Of a stretch of 64,000 nucleotides of DNA, positions 9,249 through 18,453 are shown in pieces (the first letter of the stretch is position 1; every line of letters starts with the position of its first letter). Made by a program: the position numbers and the translations under genes. The DNA is from Flagellimonas meishanensis (GTDB lineage Bacteria > Bacteroidota > Bacteroidia > Flavobacteriales > Flavobacteriaceae). The notes under the pieces were generated by a model. That model was given only the letters and a program-made list of their open reading frames with translations, was not told the DNA's origin and did not search any database. The stretch covers positions 1,240,001-1,304,000 of the forward strand of contig NZ_JAINVW010000003.1 of the NCBI RefSeq assembly GCF_019880545.1, written 5' to 3'.

Positions 9249-11096
9249 TTAACGACGCAGGGAAAAATGGCTCTGTAGATACTTTGCAAACACCCTGTTA
9301 CCGTCATTATCCAAATAGGAAAGTTTGAACCAATAATCGGTTGAGGGAAGGGGTTTCCCATTAAAGTTGCCATCCCATCCAGCATTGAACTCGGTCATTT
9401 GGGCGATCAGTTTTCCATATCGGTCATAAATGGTGACAATGGGGGCGTTGAGTTCCGAAAGGCCCTCAATATGCCAGCTTTCATTGAGCACATCCCCATT
9501 GGGCGAAAAAATAGCTGGAAATCCAACAACCACAATGTCTTCCGTAAGTTCACCACAACCGTAGGGGTCCCTTATGGTAACGGTATGGACACCGGCAGGA
9601 ACGTCACTAAACCTGTTGGTCGTTTGAAAATCACCATCATTTAACTGATACTCGTATTCATGATCCTCAACCGTGTGCACTGTCACCGTATTGTTGGCCT
9701 TAAGATCATCAATTTCAATTTCCTCTATCACCGGCGGCCGGGAATTGATTACGTTGATATCCATACTGCTCTCACAAACAATGCCCTGTGAGCTATGACT
9801 CACAGTAATCGTATATTGTCCATCTTGTGAAACCGTAATATTGGGGGTTTGCTCCCCAGTACTCCAACTATAACTGTAATTGGGATTGGGCAGTGTTTCG
9901 CCTATGATAACCCCTACAGAACCCTCACAATAGGTCGCTTGATCCCCGAATGTCAGTATCGGGGTTTCCACTCCCGTCAAAAGAAACGCTATCGAGGCAT
10001 CATAGCAGTTGGGATTTGCCATGGATGTGGTCCTTATATAAATGGTTTCCTGCCCTGGGCTTTTTATATACAGCTTGGGCAATGCATTTATGCCCGCATC
10101 GGCATCAACCTGTGAAACGTGGTAACTTACCATAAATTCTTGGGCACTTTGGCCACCCAATGCTTCCCAATCCTTGGTTTCCAGGTCAAAAGAATCACCG
10201 GGAAGCAAGCAAAAGGCCTCATCGGAGACTACACCCGTTATCGGCATGGCGTTGAACCCAACCTGTACCTCACTGATGATACTTTCTGTTGGGGTGGTTA
10301 CTTGTACGCGGTATACACTTGAATTGGACACATTAAGCGTTGCCCCGGTCTGTCCCGATATGTTTTGAAAACCACTCCCGTCATCCCGATACCATGCATA
10401 GGCAATGGCCCCAGAGGTTGTGGCATCCAAAACCACCGTATCGTTCTCACAAGCGGCAACGGGAGGGCCCAAAAGATTGCTTACAATGGAACAATCCAGC
10501 GCCGTATTGGGGTTCATGGTCCAAATATCTCCGGTAAACTGAATGGAAAAGCCTGAATTTACGTTACTGAAATTATTGATGAATAGGATATAATCTTCCC
10601 CAGCGTTAACCTGCAGCCAATCCTCATAATGCACCGAGTCCATATCCCCAGTGGGGTCCTCTCCCACCCCTATGAAACTTTTTCCTTCGCTATTGTCAAA
10701 AAAATTACATCGGACAGGGTCTCCCAGATTGCTGCAATCGCTCGTTTGGTACAAAGCAAAATCCCAATCCTCGGAACTGTTATGGCCAATGTTGAAGCCC
10801 AATTGTCCGGATGCGGCCGTTCTAAAGCGATACCATGCTGAGTTGGACTCTATGCTTCCGGAGGTGGTCTGTTCCAAGCATCCGCTGGATGTGGTGCCGG
10901 CAAAATCATCAATCCCAAAGCCAGTGGAGCCGCCATTTATCGGCGTATTGCTGCAAATGGGAACTGCATTCCCACAATCAAAGGTAACCTGTGAATAAAC
11001 GGCAGGACCAAGCAAGCATAGCAATAGGAATTTGACCAAGAACTTCACAGTATGAGATTGATAGATTTTGGGTAGGATAAAAATACCGCACTCCAT
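9249..11096 (-). CDS. T9SS type-B cargo protein with Ig-like domains
   Basis: 615 residues, same plan as the neighbour downstream but longer. The N-terminal module matches it residue for residue in key places (FDCGNAVPICSNTPI, GFGIDDFAG, GCLEQ). It adds Ig-like beta-sandwiches (for example NYSYSWSTGEQTPNITVSQDGQYTITV) and ends in a type-B sorting domain (AIFSPNGDVLNESWHI, VTIYDRYGKLIAQM, GWDGNFNGKPLPSTDYWF, HFSLRR). ATG at 11096 gives a long n-region; a GTG at 11048 (VKFLVKFLLLCLLGPAVYSQ) would give a compact signal peptide and is an equally good start. Exported to the surface by type IX secretion. Confidence 0.9.
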   Translation of the reverse strand: MECGIFILPKIYQSHTVKFLVKFLLLCLLGPAVYSQVTFDCGNAVPICSNTPINGGSTGFGIDDFAGTTSSGCLEQTTSGSIESNSAWYRFRTAASGQLGFNIGHNSSEDWDFALYQTSDCSNLGDPVRCNFFDNSEGKSFIGVGEDPTGDMDSVHYEDWLQVNAGEDYILFINNFSNVNSGFSIQFTGDIWTMNPNTALDCSIVSNLLGPPVAACENDTVVLDATTSGAIAYAWYRDDGSGFQNISGQTGATLNVSNSSVYRVQVTTPTESIISEVQVGFNAMPITGVVSDEAFCLLPGDSFDLETKDWEALGGQSAQEFMVSYHVSQVDADAGINALPKLYIKSPGQETIYIRTTSMANPNCYDASIAFLLTGVETPILTFGDQATYCEGSVGVIIGETLPNPNYSYSWSTGEQTPNITVSQDGQYTITVSHSSQGIVCESSMDINVINSRPPVIEEIEIDDLKANNTVTVHTVEDHEYEYQLNDGDFQTTNRFSDVPAGVHTVTIRDPYGCGELTEDIVVVGFPAIFSPNGDVLNESWHIEGLSELNAPIVTIYDRYGKLIAQMTEFNAGWDGNFNGKPLPSTDYWFKLSYLDNDGNRVFAKYLQSHFSLRR

Positions 11097-11159
11097 GCCT
11101 TAACAATAATTTATGTTGTCAAACGGGGGATAGAAGATGTTAAATAGTGCATTAATGTA

Positions 11160-11167
11160 TATCTTTG
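11160..11167 (+). promoter_or_regulatory. Candidate -7 element for folE
   Basis: TATCTTTG matches the Bacteroidota -7 consensus TAnnTTTG and lies 20 nt before the folE ATG. No good -33 TTTG is visible, so this is tentative. Confidence 0.4.
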
Positions 11168-11186
11168 CTGTCTTGAATCAACAGCA

Positions 11187-11867
11187 ATGAAACTAGAACG
11201 GGCCTTGGAAGAGCAGCACGAAGAAAGGGGAAACGACCATGTGGGTTCATCCACGGAAACCCCAATGCGCAAAGATGCCTTTGTATTGAGCGACGAAGAG
11301 AAAATTGAGCGAATCCAAAACAGTGTCCGGGAAATCATGCTCACCCTTGGGCTGGATTTGGATGATGACAGCCTTGGTGGCACACCGAAACGGGTGGCCA
11401 AAATGTATGTTAAGGAAATTTTTGGAGGACTGCATCCCAAAAGAAGACCCGAACCATCCACCTTTGAGAACAAGTACAAATATGGTGAAATGTTGGTAGA
11501 GAAGAACATTGTGGTGTACTCCACCTGTGAACATCACCTACTTCCAATAATCGGACGTGCACACATTGCCTATATTTCAAATGGGACCGTGGTGGGACTT
11601 TCCAAAATGAACCGGATCGTGGATTATTTTGCCAAGCGTCCCCAGGTTCAGGAACGAATGAATATCCAAATTGTAAAAGAGCTGCAACAGGTATTGGGCA
11701 CGGAGGACGTTGCCTGTGTAATCGATGCAAAGCATCTCTGTGTAAATTCACGTGGAATACGTGATATTGAAAGCAGCACGGTCACCGCCGAATATGGTGG
11801 TAAGTTCAAGGAAGAGGCCACCCGAAGGGAGTTTTTGGACTACATCAACCTTGACACCGAGTTTTAA
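11187..11867 (+). CDS. folE: GTP cyclohydrolase I
   Basis: Converts GTP to dihydroneopterin triphosphate, first step of folate/pterin synthesis; an analogous reaction also starts queuosine synthesis, for which queE lies at 60.7 kb. 226 residues. The catalytic zinc ligands are visible as C114-E-H-H117 (STCEHHLLPI) and C185 (KHLCVNSRG), and the family motifs GTPKRVAKM, GLSKMNRIV and TVTAEYGG are intact. The first ~35 residues are a variable acidic extension. It is followed 12 nt later by cysS, so folE-cysS-yidD look like one transcript. It is divergent from the T9SS cargo gene. Confidence 0.97.
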   Translation: MKLERALEEQHEERGNDHVGSSTETPMRKDAFVLSDEEKIERIQNSVREIMLTLGLDLDDDSLGGTPKRVAKMYVKEIFGGLHPKRRPEPSTFENKYKYGEMLVEKNIVVYSTCEHHLLPIIGRAHIAYISNGTVVGLSKMNRIVDYFAKRPQVQERMNIQIVKELQQVLGTEDVACVIDAKHLCVNSRGIRDIESSTVTAEYGGKFKEEATRREFLDYINLDTEF

Positions 11868-11879
11868 TCGACTTTTTTC

Positions 11880-13361
11880 ATGCAATTGTACAAGAACCAA
11901 ACCCTTAGAGTACACAATTCACTTTCAGGAAAAAAAGAGGTTTTTGAACCTATAAATGCTGGTTATGTGGGCATGTATGTTTGTGGACCTACGGTTTACA
12001 GCAATGTGCATTTGGGCAACTGTCGCACTTTCATGTCGTTTGATATGATTTTCCGGTACCTTAAGCATTTGGGCTATAAGGTTCGTTATGTTCGAAACAT
12101 TACCGATGCCGGGCACTTGGAGAATGATGCCGATGAGGGCGAGGACAAGATTGCCAAAAAAGCAAAATTGGAGAAAATAGAACCCATGGAAGTGGTGCAA
12201 CGCTACACCGTGGATTTCCATAACACCTTGCAAAAATTCAATCTGTTGCCCCCGAGCATAGAGCCTACCGCCACAGGCCATATCATCGAGCAAATAGAGA
12301 TCATTAAGGAAATTCTAACCAAAGGTTACGCCTACGAAGTCAATGGTTCGGTATATTTTGATGTGGTCAAATTCAACGAACACAACGAATATGGCAAGCT
12401 GAGCGGGAGAAAGTTGGAGGATATGATCGCCAATACCCGTGAGCTCACCGCACAGGACGAAAAAAGAAATCCCCAGGATTTTGCCCTTTGGAAAAAAGCC
12501 GAGCCACAGCACATTATGCGATGGCCCTCCCCTTGGGGCGACGGTTTCCCTGGATGGCATTTGGAATGTACCGCCATGAGCACCAAATACTTGGGTGAAC
12601 ACTTCGATATTCATGGTGGTGGTATGGACCTGAAATTTCCGCACCACGAATGCGAAATCGCCCAAGCCGAGGCCAGTACTGGCAAATCCCCCGTTAAGTA
12701 TTGGCTGCATGCCAATATGTTGACATTGAACGGAAAAAAAATGTCCAAATCCACTGGTAACAATATTTATCCAGCTGAAATCATCAGTGGCGAAAATGAT
12801 ATTTTGAGCAAGGCCTATGCGCCATCCGTCGTCCGGTTTTTTATGATGCAGGCCCACTACACCAGCATTTTGGATCTTAGCGATGATGCGCTTCAAGCCT
12901 CGGAAAAAGGATACCAACGATTGATGGAGGCCATGGGGAGCCTAGAGCGCCTCAAAACGGCTGACAAATCAGATTTTGATGTCAAGACTTGGCGAAAGAA
13001 CTGCTACGATGCCATGAACGATGATTTCAATACCCCGGTACTTATCGCCCATCTTTTTGATGCCGTGAAACACATCAACCTAATCAAGGAAGCCAAGGAA
13101 AAGATCGCTAAAGAAGATAAAGCATTGTTGCAAGACACTATGCATGCCTTTGTCTATGATGTGCTCGGTATTGAAAACCAATCGGCAGGAAAAGACGATT
13201 CCAAAGTGCTTGATGGGGTCATGGAATTGTTGATAGAACTGCGCAATCGTGCCAGGGCCAACAAAGACTTTGATACTTCTGACAAAATTCGGGATGAACT
13301 GAATGCCCTCGGCGTCCAGATCAAGGACGGCAAGGACGGGACTACGTTCAGCATAAACTAA
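11880..13361 (+). CDS. cysS: Cysteinyl-tRNA synthetase
   Basis: Class I synthetase charging tRNA-Cys. 493 residues, normal for the family. The HIGH-type motif is HLGN (44-47) after the zinc-binding MYVCGPTVY (Cys35). Other zinc-site segments [10 protein letters not shown] and [13 protein letters not shown] are present, and KMSKS appears near residue 285 ([10 protein letters not shown]). The C-terminal helical domain has the [14 protein letters not shown] signature. It sits 12 nt after folE and 4 nt before yidD. Confidence 0.97.
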   Translation: MQLYKNQTLRVHNSLSGKKEVFEPINAGYVGMYVCGPTVYSNVHLGNCRTFMSFDMIFRYLKHLGYKVRYVRNITDAGHLENDADEGEDKIAKKAKLEKIEPMEVVQRYTVDFHNTLQKFNLLPPSIEPTATGHIIEQIEIIKEILTKGYAYEVNGSVYFDVVKFNEHNEYGKLSGRKLEDMIANTRELTAQDEKRNPQDFALWKKAEPQHIMRWPSPWGDGFPGWHLECTAMSTKYLGEHFDIHGGGMDLKFPHHECEIAQAEASTGKSPVKYWLHANMLTLNGKKMSKSTGNNIYPAEIISGENDILSKAYAPSVVRFFMMQAHYTSILDLSDDALQASEKGYQRLMEAMGSLERLKTADKSDFDVKTWRKNCYDAMNDDFNTPVLIAHLFDAVKHINLIKEAKEKIAKEDKALLQDTMHAFVYDVLGIENQSAGKDDSKVLDGVMELLIELRNRARANKDFDTSDKIRDELNALGVQIKDGKDGTTFSIN

Positions 13362-13365
13362 AACC

Positions 13366-13620
13366 ATGAAAAACGGGGAAGCGACCAAGACCTCGGGACT
13401 TAGAAAAGTACTGATTGCCCCTTTTGTTTTCCTTGTTCGGGCCTATCAACTTCTTATTTCGCCGTATACCCCATCCACTTGCCGGTATTCCCCCACATGC
13501 TCCGCCTACACACTGGAAGCCCTCAAAAAGCATGGCCTTTTTAAAGGAGGATGGTTATCCATTAAACGAATTTTTAGCTGTAATCCGTGGGGAGGTAAAG
13601 GTTATGATCCAGTACCGTAG
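13366..13620 (+). CDS. yidD: Membrane protein insertion efficiency factor YidD
   Basis: 84-residue small protein with the DUF37 signature: a hydrophobic first half ([17 protein letters not shown]), then [19 protein letters not shown], a GGWLSIKRI stretch and a C-terminal [13 protein letters not shown]. The family helps YidC-dependent insertion of inner-membrane proteins. It begins 4 nt after the cysS stop, which suggests co-transcription. Full length. Confidence 0.95.
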   Translation: MKNGEATKTSGLRKVLIAPFVFLVRAYQLLISPYTPSTCRYSPTCSAYTLEALKKHGLFKGGWLSIKRIFSCNPWGGKGYDPVP

Positions 13621-13809
13621 GAAGTTTAAAACCAAAGCTCAGGCTCAGGCACAAAACCAACTTATGGTTTAGGCATTCCAAATAAAAACCAATTGCCTGC
13701 TTTCCGCTTTTCATTTTTACCTACTGCCATCTTTTTTCACCCTTAACCTTTAACCTTTCCCCAACAACCCATTACATCTAAATAATTATCTTAGTCCAAA
13801 ATTTATTGA

Positions 13810-14772
13810 ATGTATTTTCTTGGCTTTGATTGGAACCCAGAAGGAACACTTTTCAAATTAGGGTTTATTCAGATTAAGTATTACAACCTGCTATGGATAG
13901 CAGCTTTTATTTTGGGTTGGTACATTATGAAGCGAATCTTCCAAAATGAAAAAAAATCCATGGATAAGTTGGATTCCCTGTTCATTTATGGTGTGGTTTC
14001 CATTATGTTGGGCGCACGATTGGGCCATGTGTTCTTTTATGATTGGGATTATTACCAAAACCACATGTTGGAAATTTTGCTTCCGATTCGTGAAAGTGCG
14101 GGCGGAAACCTATTTGGTATCATCAATGGATACGAGTTTACAGGTTTCACCGGTTTGGCGAGCCATGGAGCAACCATTGCCGCTATCATCGGGGTTTGGC
14201 TCTATTCCCGAAAATGGGAAGATATCAGTATGCTATGGGTATTGGACCGAATGGTGGTCCCCACAGCAATCGGTGCGGCCTTCGTCCGATTTGGGAATTT
14301 TTTCAACTCCGAAATAAATGGAAAGGTTGTTGACAAGTCCTATTTTTTGGCCACGCGCTTTATCCGTGATTCCGACGACATGCCAGGGTATAAAGCCATG
14401 GCCCTGACCAAGGAAAACACAGAAAACGCTGCTTACAAAGCCATTGAGCACAATCCTGAATTCACCAGTATTTTGGAATCCATTCCCTATAGGCATCCAG
14501 CACAGTTATACGAGGCCATTTGCTATATTTTTGTCTTTGTTGCCCTGTATCTTTTGTACTGGAAAACGGATAAGAAAGACAAAACCGGATATCTCTTTGG
14601 GTTTTTCATGGTGCTTCTGTTCACCGTTCGGTTTTTTGTGGAATATTTCAAAAAGAGCCAAGGAGGATTTGAAGAGTCACTTGGGCTGCTTTCCACGGGG
14701 CAATGGCTGAGTCTGCCCATGATTGGCATTGGATTGTATTTTATGTTCAAACCGCAACCCAAAAAGGCATAA
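13810..14772 (+). CDS. lgt: Prolipoprotein diacylglyceryl transferase
   Basis: Inner-membrane enzyme that attaches diacylglycerol to the lipobox cysteine, needed by the many lipoproteins in this window. 320 residues, about seven hydrophobic segments. The Lgt signature is clear: ARLGHVFFYDW, then RFGNFFNSEINGK near residues 160-172, and HPAQLYEAI further on. Compared with the E. coli enzyme it has an inserted polar stretch between these motifs (ATRFIRDSDDMPGYKAMAL region), common in Bacteroidota. It is followed after only 4 nt by a lipoprotein gene, a fitting neighbour. Confidence 0.96.
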   Translation: MYFLGFDWNPEGTLFKLGFIQIKYYNLLWIAAFILGWYIMKRIFQNEKKSMDKLDSLFIYGVVSIMLGARLGHVFFYDWDYYQNHMLEILLPIRESAGGNLFGIINGYEFTGFTGLASHGATIAAIIGVWLYSRKWEDISMLWVLDRMVVPTAIGAAFVRFGNFFNSEINGKVVDKSYFLATRFIRDSDDMPGYKAMALTKENTENAAYKAIEHNPEFTSILESIPYRHPAQLYEAICYIFVFVALYLLYWKTDKKDKTGYLFGFFMVLLFTVRFFVEYFKKSQGGFEESLGLLSTGQWLSLPMIGIGLYFMFKPQPKKA

Positions 14773-14776
14773 TCCA

Positions 14777-15262
14777 ATGAAAAATGCAATGCTTCTGGCA
14801 AGTTTGATGCTTTTGGTGCTGGCATCATCCTGCAAAACGGAATCCAAAAAGGAAATCAAAACCGAAGCCATTTCCTTTACCAAGGAAGGCGATTTGCGGA
14901 TTTATAAGTCGGTAACGGATTCCCTGATCACTTCCTTTGATATTGAAATAGCAGAATCGGATTATGAAACCCAAACGGGATTGATGTACCGTCAATCCAT
15001 GGAGCAGAATCAGGCCATGTTGTTCATTTTTCCAGATGTGGCGATGCATTCCTTCTATATGAAAAATACCGAGTTCCCCTTGGATATCATATATGTTGAT
15101 GAGAACCTCAAAATTGCCAGCTTTCAGAAAAATGCCAAACCTTTTGACGAAAACGGACTTTCCTCCCAGGTTCCCGTGAAATATGTGCTCGAAACCAATG
15201 CCGGACTTTCGGATAAATTGGGATTGCAAGTTGGCGATAGCATAGCATTCACCAAACAATAA
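14777..15262 (+). CDS. DUF192-family lipoprotein
   Basis: 161 residues from ATG 14777, four bases after lgt; an upstream in-frame ATG at 14723 lies inside lgt and is unlikely. Lipobox LASSC puts the lipidated residue at Cys19. The body is a DUF192 domain: TGLMYRQSMEQNQAMLF, FIFPDVAMHSFYMKNTEFPLDI and a final GLQVGDSIAF. DUF192 proteins form small beta-barrels of unknown role at the cell envelope. The stop overlaps the next ATG by one base (TAATG), so lgt, this gene and the acetyltransferase appear translationally coupled. Confidence 0.92.
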   Translation: MKNAMLLASLMLLVLASSCKTESKKEIKTEAISFTKEGDLRIYKSVTDSLITSFDIEIAESDYETQTGLMYRQSMEQNQAMLFIFPDVAMHSFYMKNTEFPLDIIYVDENLKIASFQKNAKPFDENGLSSQVPVKYVLETNAGLSDKLGLQVGDSIAFTKQ

Positions 15263-15786
15263 TGCCCAAGTACCTTCTCCATAATGAATCCTCGGAACGA
15301 TTGCTTTTCCGAAAAATGAAACTTTCGGACTTTGATGCATGGTTGCCATTTTTCCATGATCCCACCTCTACGCAGTTTTGGGAAGGACTCCCAAAAAACC
15401 CGGTTGAAGCCTGTCAACAACAATTTGACCGCATCTTTGAACGCTACGAGAATGACCTTGGTGGCATGAACGCGCTTATACATAAGGAAACCGAAAAACT
15501 CATCGGAATTTGTGGTTTGTTGGTTCAAGAGGTGGATGGCATCCTAGAGTTGGAGATAGGTTATTCCATAATGCCTGAACATCGCCTAAAGGGATTTGCC
15601 TTGGAAGCCGCTAAAAAATGTAAGGAGTATGCCTTCAGCAACAATTTTGCTCCATCGTTGATCTCCATCATCCATGTGGACAACATTCCATCTCAAAAAG
15701 TGGCCCTGAAAAATGGTATGCACCTGGACAAAACCACGACCTACAGGGACAATCCCGTTCACATTTTTAGGGTTAATCACAGATAA
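15262..15786 (+). CDS. GNAT-family N-acetyltransferase (RimJ/RimL type)
   Basis: 174 residues. Shows the order expected of this branch: RLLFRKMKLSDFDAWLPFF at the N-terminus, GICGLLVQEVDGILELEIGYSIMPEHRLKGFALEAA in the acetyl-CoA binding centre (motif A here reads HRLKGFALEA, the Q/R-x-x-G-x-A pattern), and a C-terminal NIPSQKVALKNGM. The family transfers acetyl groups to amines of proteins, antibiotics or small molecules; the substrate here is not predictable. Its start overlaps the DUF192 gene's stop. Confidence 0.88.
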   Translation: MPKYLLHNESSERLLFRKMKLSDFDAWLPFFHDPTSTQFWEGLPKNPVEACQQQFDRIFERYENDLGGMNALIHKETEKLIGICGLLVQEVDGILELEIGYSIMPEHRLKGFALEAAKKCKEYAFSNNFAPSLISIIHVDNIPSQKVALKNGMHLDKTTTYRDNPVHIFRVNHR

Positions 15787-15823
15787 TTCTGTATTTTCCA
15801 TAAGCTTGCGCATTTTTCAACAT

Positions 15824-17083
15824 ATGTCAAACACCAGACACATTGCCATCCTTATCAACAACACCTCCAAGACCCAGGACCTGGTCCAAAAGTTCTTAAA
15901 AAATCAACCGGTGTCAGGTTGCGAAATGCTTGCCAATAGAAAAGGGATGCTGTTTGCCCGGTCAGAAATTGAGCGTTTTATGGATGAGGAGGAAAGGCAC
16001 GACATCAAGATCTTGACCCGAAACACACATCAACCGCTTAAAACCATGAGCAGTGGGGAACAAAAAAAGGCGCTGCTGCAGTATTTGATGGCTCAAGATC
16101 CCGATTTTTTGGTGCTCGTAAATCCATTTGATAACCTCGATGTGGAATCCCAATCCCTTTTACGTCATGAGCTTAGCTCCATTTCCAAATCAAAGATTTT
16201 GGTTCAGTTGGTAAGTCGATTGGAAGACATTTTGCCCATGACCACGGATTTTTTTAAACTCGATGGTAAAAATTTGATTCCCTATGCCTCCCAAGAGGCT
16301 TTTCTGAAGGAAAACCAATATGACAAGATTACATTTTCAGGGGCCATTCCTCCCCCATTGGAAATTACCGAGGCAATATATCCAGAACTTGTCCTTTTTC
16401 GGAATGTGTCCGTTCAATTTGATGGTCGACAGGTGTTGCACAGCATCAACTGGACCATCAAACGGGGTGAATTCTGGCAATTAATGGGTCCAAATGGCAG
16501 CGGCAAAACAACCTTATTATCCATGATTACCGGAGATAGCCATAAAGGATATGGGCAGGATTTGACCATTTTCGGTCAGAAAAAGGGTAGCGGCGAAAGT
16601 GTTTGGGATCTCAAGGAAAATATTGGTTACTTCACCCCGGCCATGATGGACAAGTTTAGAGGATACCATACGCTCGAGAATATGATCATTTCTGGATTGC
16701 ATGATTCCATTGGGCTATATGTTCAACCTTCGGATGTAGAAAAACAATTGGCCCAACAATGGTTAACCCTATTGCGACTCAAGGATAAAAAAGATGATCT
16801 CTTCAAAAATTTGAGCCCCGGGGAAAAACGCTTGGTCATGACCGCAAGGGCCATGATAAAGCATCCCCCCTTGCTCATTCTTGATGAGCCCACAGCGGGA
16901 TTGGATGATAAAAGTGCAGCTTTTTTTGTAGCCCTTGTGAACAAAATTGCCAATGAAAGTGATACGGCTCTCATCTATGTTTCACATAGAATGGAGACTG
17001 GATTAAATCCACATTTTATTTACCAACTGAGCATGGCGAAGACCGGTTCTGTCGGAAAAGTTGTATTTGTTCAAAATCTTTAG
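15824..17083 (+). CDS. Tandem ABC ATPase, ModF-like, with degenerate N-terminal half
   Basis: 419 residues with two ABC halves and no membrane segment. The C-terminal half is complete: Walker A GPNGSGKTT (222-230), signature LSPGEK (330-335), Walker B LLILDEPTAGLD (350-361) and the H-loop YVSHR. The N-terminal half keeps a signature-like SSGEQKK (76-82) and D-loop-like FDNLD, but the P-loop is reduced to NNTSKTQDL (12-20), and Walker B reads LVLVNPFD, lacking the catalytic Glu. ModF-type proteins in E. coli have two intact halves. The start follows the acetyltransferase by 37 nt; the upstream extension to 15713 would overlap that gene and does not restore a P-loop. Role unknown, possibly translation- or transport-associated. 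Confidence 0.88.
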   Translation: MSNTRHIAILINNTSKTQDLVQKFLKNQPVSGCEMLANRKGMLFARSEIERFMDEEERHDIKILTRNTHQPLKTMSSGEQKKALLQYLMAQDPDFLVLVNPFDNLDVESQSLLRHELSSISKSKILVQLVSRLEDILPMTTDFFKLDGKNLIPYASQEAFLKENQYDKITFSGAIPPPLEITEAIYPELVLFRNVSVQFDGRQVLHSINWTIKRGEFWQLMGPNGSGKTTLLSMITGDSHKGYGQDLTIFGQKKGSGESVWDLKENIGYFTPAMMDKFRGYHTLENMIISGLHDSIGLYVQPSDVEKQLAQQWLTLLRLKDKKDDLFKNLSPGEKRLVMTARAMIKHPPLLILDEPTAGLDDKSAAFFVALVNKIANESDTALIYVSHRMETGLNPHFIYQLSMAKTGSVGKVVFVQNL

Positions 17084-17295
17084 GAACCAATATGTCGCAG
17101 CGCATTTGAACTGAAGTTTTCTTGTTCCGTTTAGTCTTTTGTTTTTTTGTTATCTTATAACTCCTTGTAAAAAAGCGGTTCAACCATCAAAAATCAAGGT
17201 AAAACCAGAAGCCAAAATTGAAGATTGCAAGGCTTACGGATCATTATATTTGTCTGTTCTCAATTTTTTGGGCCAATCAAAAACCCATTGAAATA

Positions 17296-17622
17296 ATGAC
17301 GCGAGAAGAAGTTTTGGAACTGTATAAGGAAGCCATAGGCAAGAATTCCGGATTTGAGCTTAAGGGCAAGACCATGCCCTATACCTCGGCCAATGGCTAT
17401 ATGTTTTCCCAACTGAACAAGGATGCCCAATTGGGCATACGCCTTTCCAAGACGGATACTTCGGCGTTTGATGCCAAATATGGTGCAAAACCATTTACCT
17501 CCTATGGTGCCGTGATGAAGGAATATGTGCTTGTTCCCGATATTTTATTGTCTGACCTGGAAACATTGGGAGCTTATTTGCAAAAAGGATATGAGTACGT
17601 AATGTCGCTTCCATCGAAATAA
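17296..17622 (+). CDS. TfoX-N-terminal-like small protein
   Basis: 108 residues from ATG 17296. The pattern KTMPYTSANGYMFSQLNKDAQLGIRLSKTD, then AFDAKYG and a Tyr/Val-rich YVLVPDILLSD..LGAYLQKGYEYVMSLP, resembles the TfoX/Sxy N-terminal (YjhX-like) fold found in many small stand-alone proteins. A link to competence should not be assumed from this. It ends 17 nt before the HEAT-repeat gene, so the two probably share a transcript. An in-frame ATG at 17218 would add a non-homologous 26-residue leader. Confidence 0.8.
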   Translation: MTREEVLELYKEAIGKNSGFELKGKTMPYTSANGYMFSQLNKDAQLGIRLSKTDTSAFDAKYGAKPFTSYGAVMKEYVLVPDILLSDLETLGAYLQKGYEYVMSLPSK

Positions 17623-17639
17623 TTTGATTTGCCGTAGCA

Positions 17640-18416
17640 ATGGGATTCTATGATCTTTCCAAAGAAGAGCGAGCCAGGTTGGTGAGCCGTATTGAGTCTG
17701 AAATAGTAAAGGATCTAAAGGAAGGAAGTTCCGATGCGATTCAAACTTTGTTTTCAGATGAGGACACCTATGTGAGGAAAGCTGCATATCAGGCCATTGG
17801 CAAAATTGAAAAAGACGAGCATCTGGACAAGTCCGAAATTGTGTCCTTATTGAACACCCTGATGAAATCCGATTCTGAGAAAATAAGACAAACCACGGTT
17901 AATGCGGCTGGGGAACTGGGAAAAACAGATTTTAAGGTTGTGGAACACCTCTTTGACCTGGGACTCTTCGATGAACATCACAGTGTGCGAAATGCAGTGA
18001 TAGGCTCTATCAAAAAAATGGGCCAAAAAAACCATGAACCTGTTCTGGAATGGGCGAAAAAGTATCTTGACCACCCTGATAAGGAGGTCAGGAGGGAAAT
18101 CTGTCATGGCATAGAGTTAAGGGGACGGACGCATCCGGAGGACATTCTTCCTTTACTAAGGCAATTGCAGCACGATCCAACAGCAAGGGTCAGAAATACA
18201 CTGATCCACGTTCTGGGACAGATTTCATACAAAAAGGGATGTCTCAGGAAGGTTGTTGGGGCACTTCTTACCTGGGAAAACGAGGAACTGGTGAAAAAAG
18301 CCTTGGATGAAATCGTTGATGTCCACCGTCGTTACAAGAACTTTGCAGTCCTTACACAAGACCAAGCCATAGAACTCATCGACGAAATCTTTCTCCATAA
18401 AAAAACCTCCCAATGA
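17640..18416 (+). CDS. HEAT-repeat protein
   Basis: 258 residues, soluble, without signal peptide. At least four to five HEAT-like helical pairs are visible, such as DEDTYVRKAAYQAIGKI, SEKIRQTTVNAAGELG, HHSVRNAVIGSIKKMG, DKEVRREICHGIELRG and TARVRNTLIHVLGQI. HEAT proteins act as scaffolds or as bilin-lyase and DNA-glycosylase (AlkD) relatives; no catalytic signature of these is evident here. The stop codon lies inside the terminator hairpin shared with secDF. Function unknown, probably protein-protein interaction. Confidence 0.88.
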   Translation: MGFYDLSKEERARLVSRIESEIVKDLKEGSSDAIQTLFSDEDTYVRKAAYQAIGKIEKDEHLDKSEIVSLLNTLMKSDSEKIRQTTVNAAGELGKTDFKVVEHLFDLGLFDEHHSVRNAVIGSIKKMGQKNHEPVLEWAKKYLDHPDKEVRREICHGIELRGRTHPEDILPLLRQLQHDPTARVRNTLIHVLGQISYKKGCLRKVVGALLTWENEELVKKALDEIVDVHRRYKNFAVLTQDQAIELIDEIFLHKKTSQ

Positions 18417-18429
18417 TTTGGGAGGTTTT
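18404..18429. terminator. Bidirectional terminator between HEAT gene and secDF
   Basis: AACCTCCCAA (18404-18413), loop TGAT, TTGGGAGGTT (18418-18427): a perfect 10-bp stem. T tracts follow on both strands (longer on the minus strand). The loop holds the TGA stop of the HEAT gene. Confidence 0.88.
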
Positions 18430-18453
18430 GAGTTCTTATTGATCTGGACAACA

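Noticed and set aside
9249..11096. Cadherin- or invasin-type adhesin
   Set aside because: Only Ig-like strands and the type-B sorting domain are supported; naming an adhesin would go beyond the sequence.
15713..15823. Upstream extension of the ABC ATPase
   Set aside because: It overlaps the acetyltransferase gene, has no homology and does not restore the missing P-loop.
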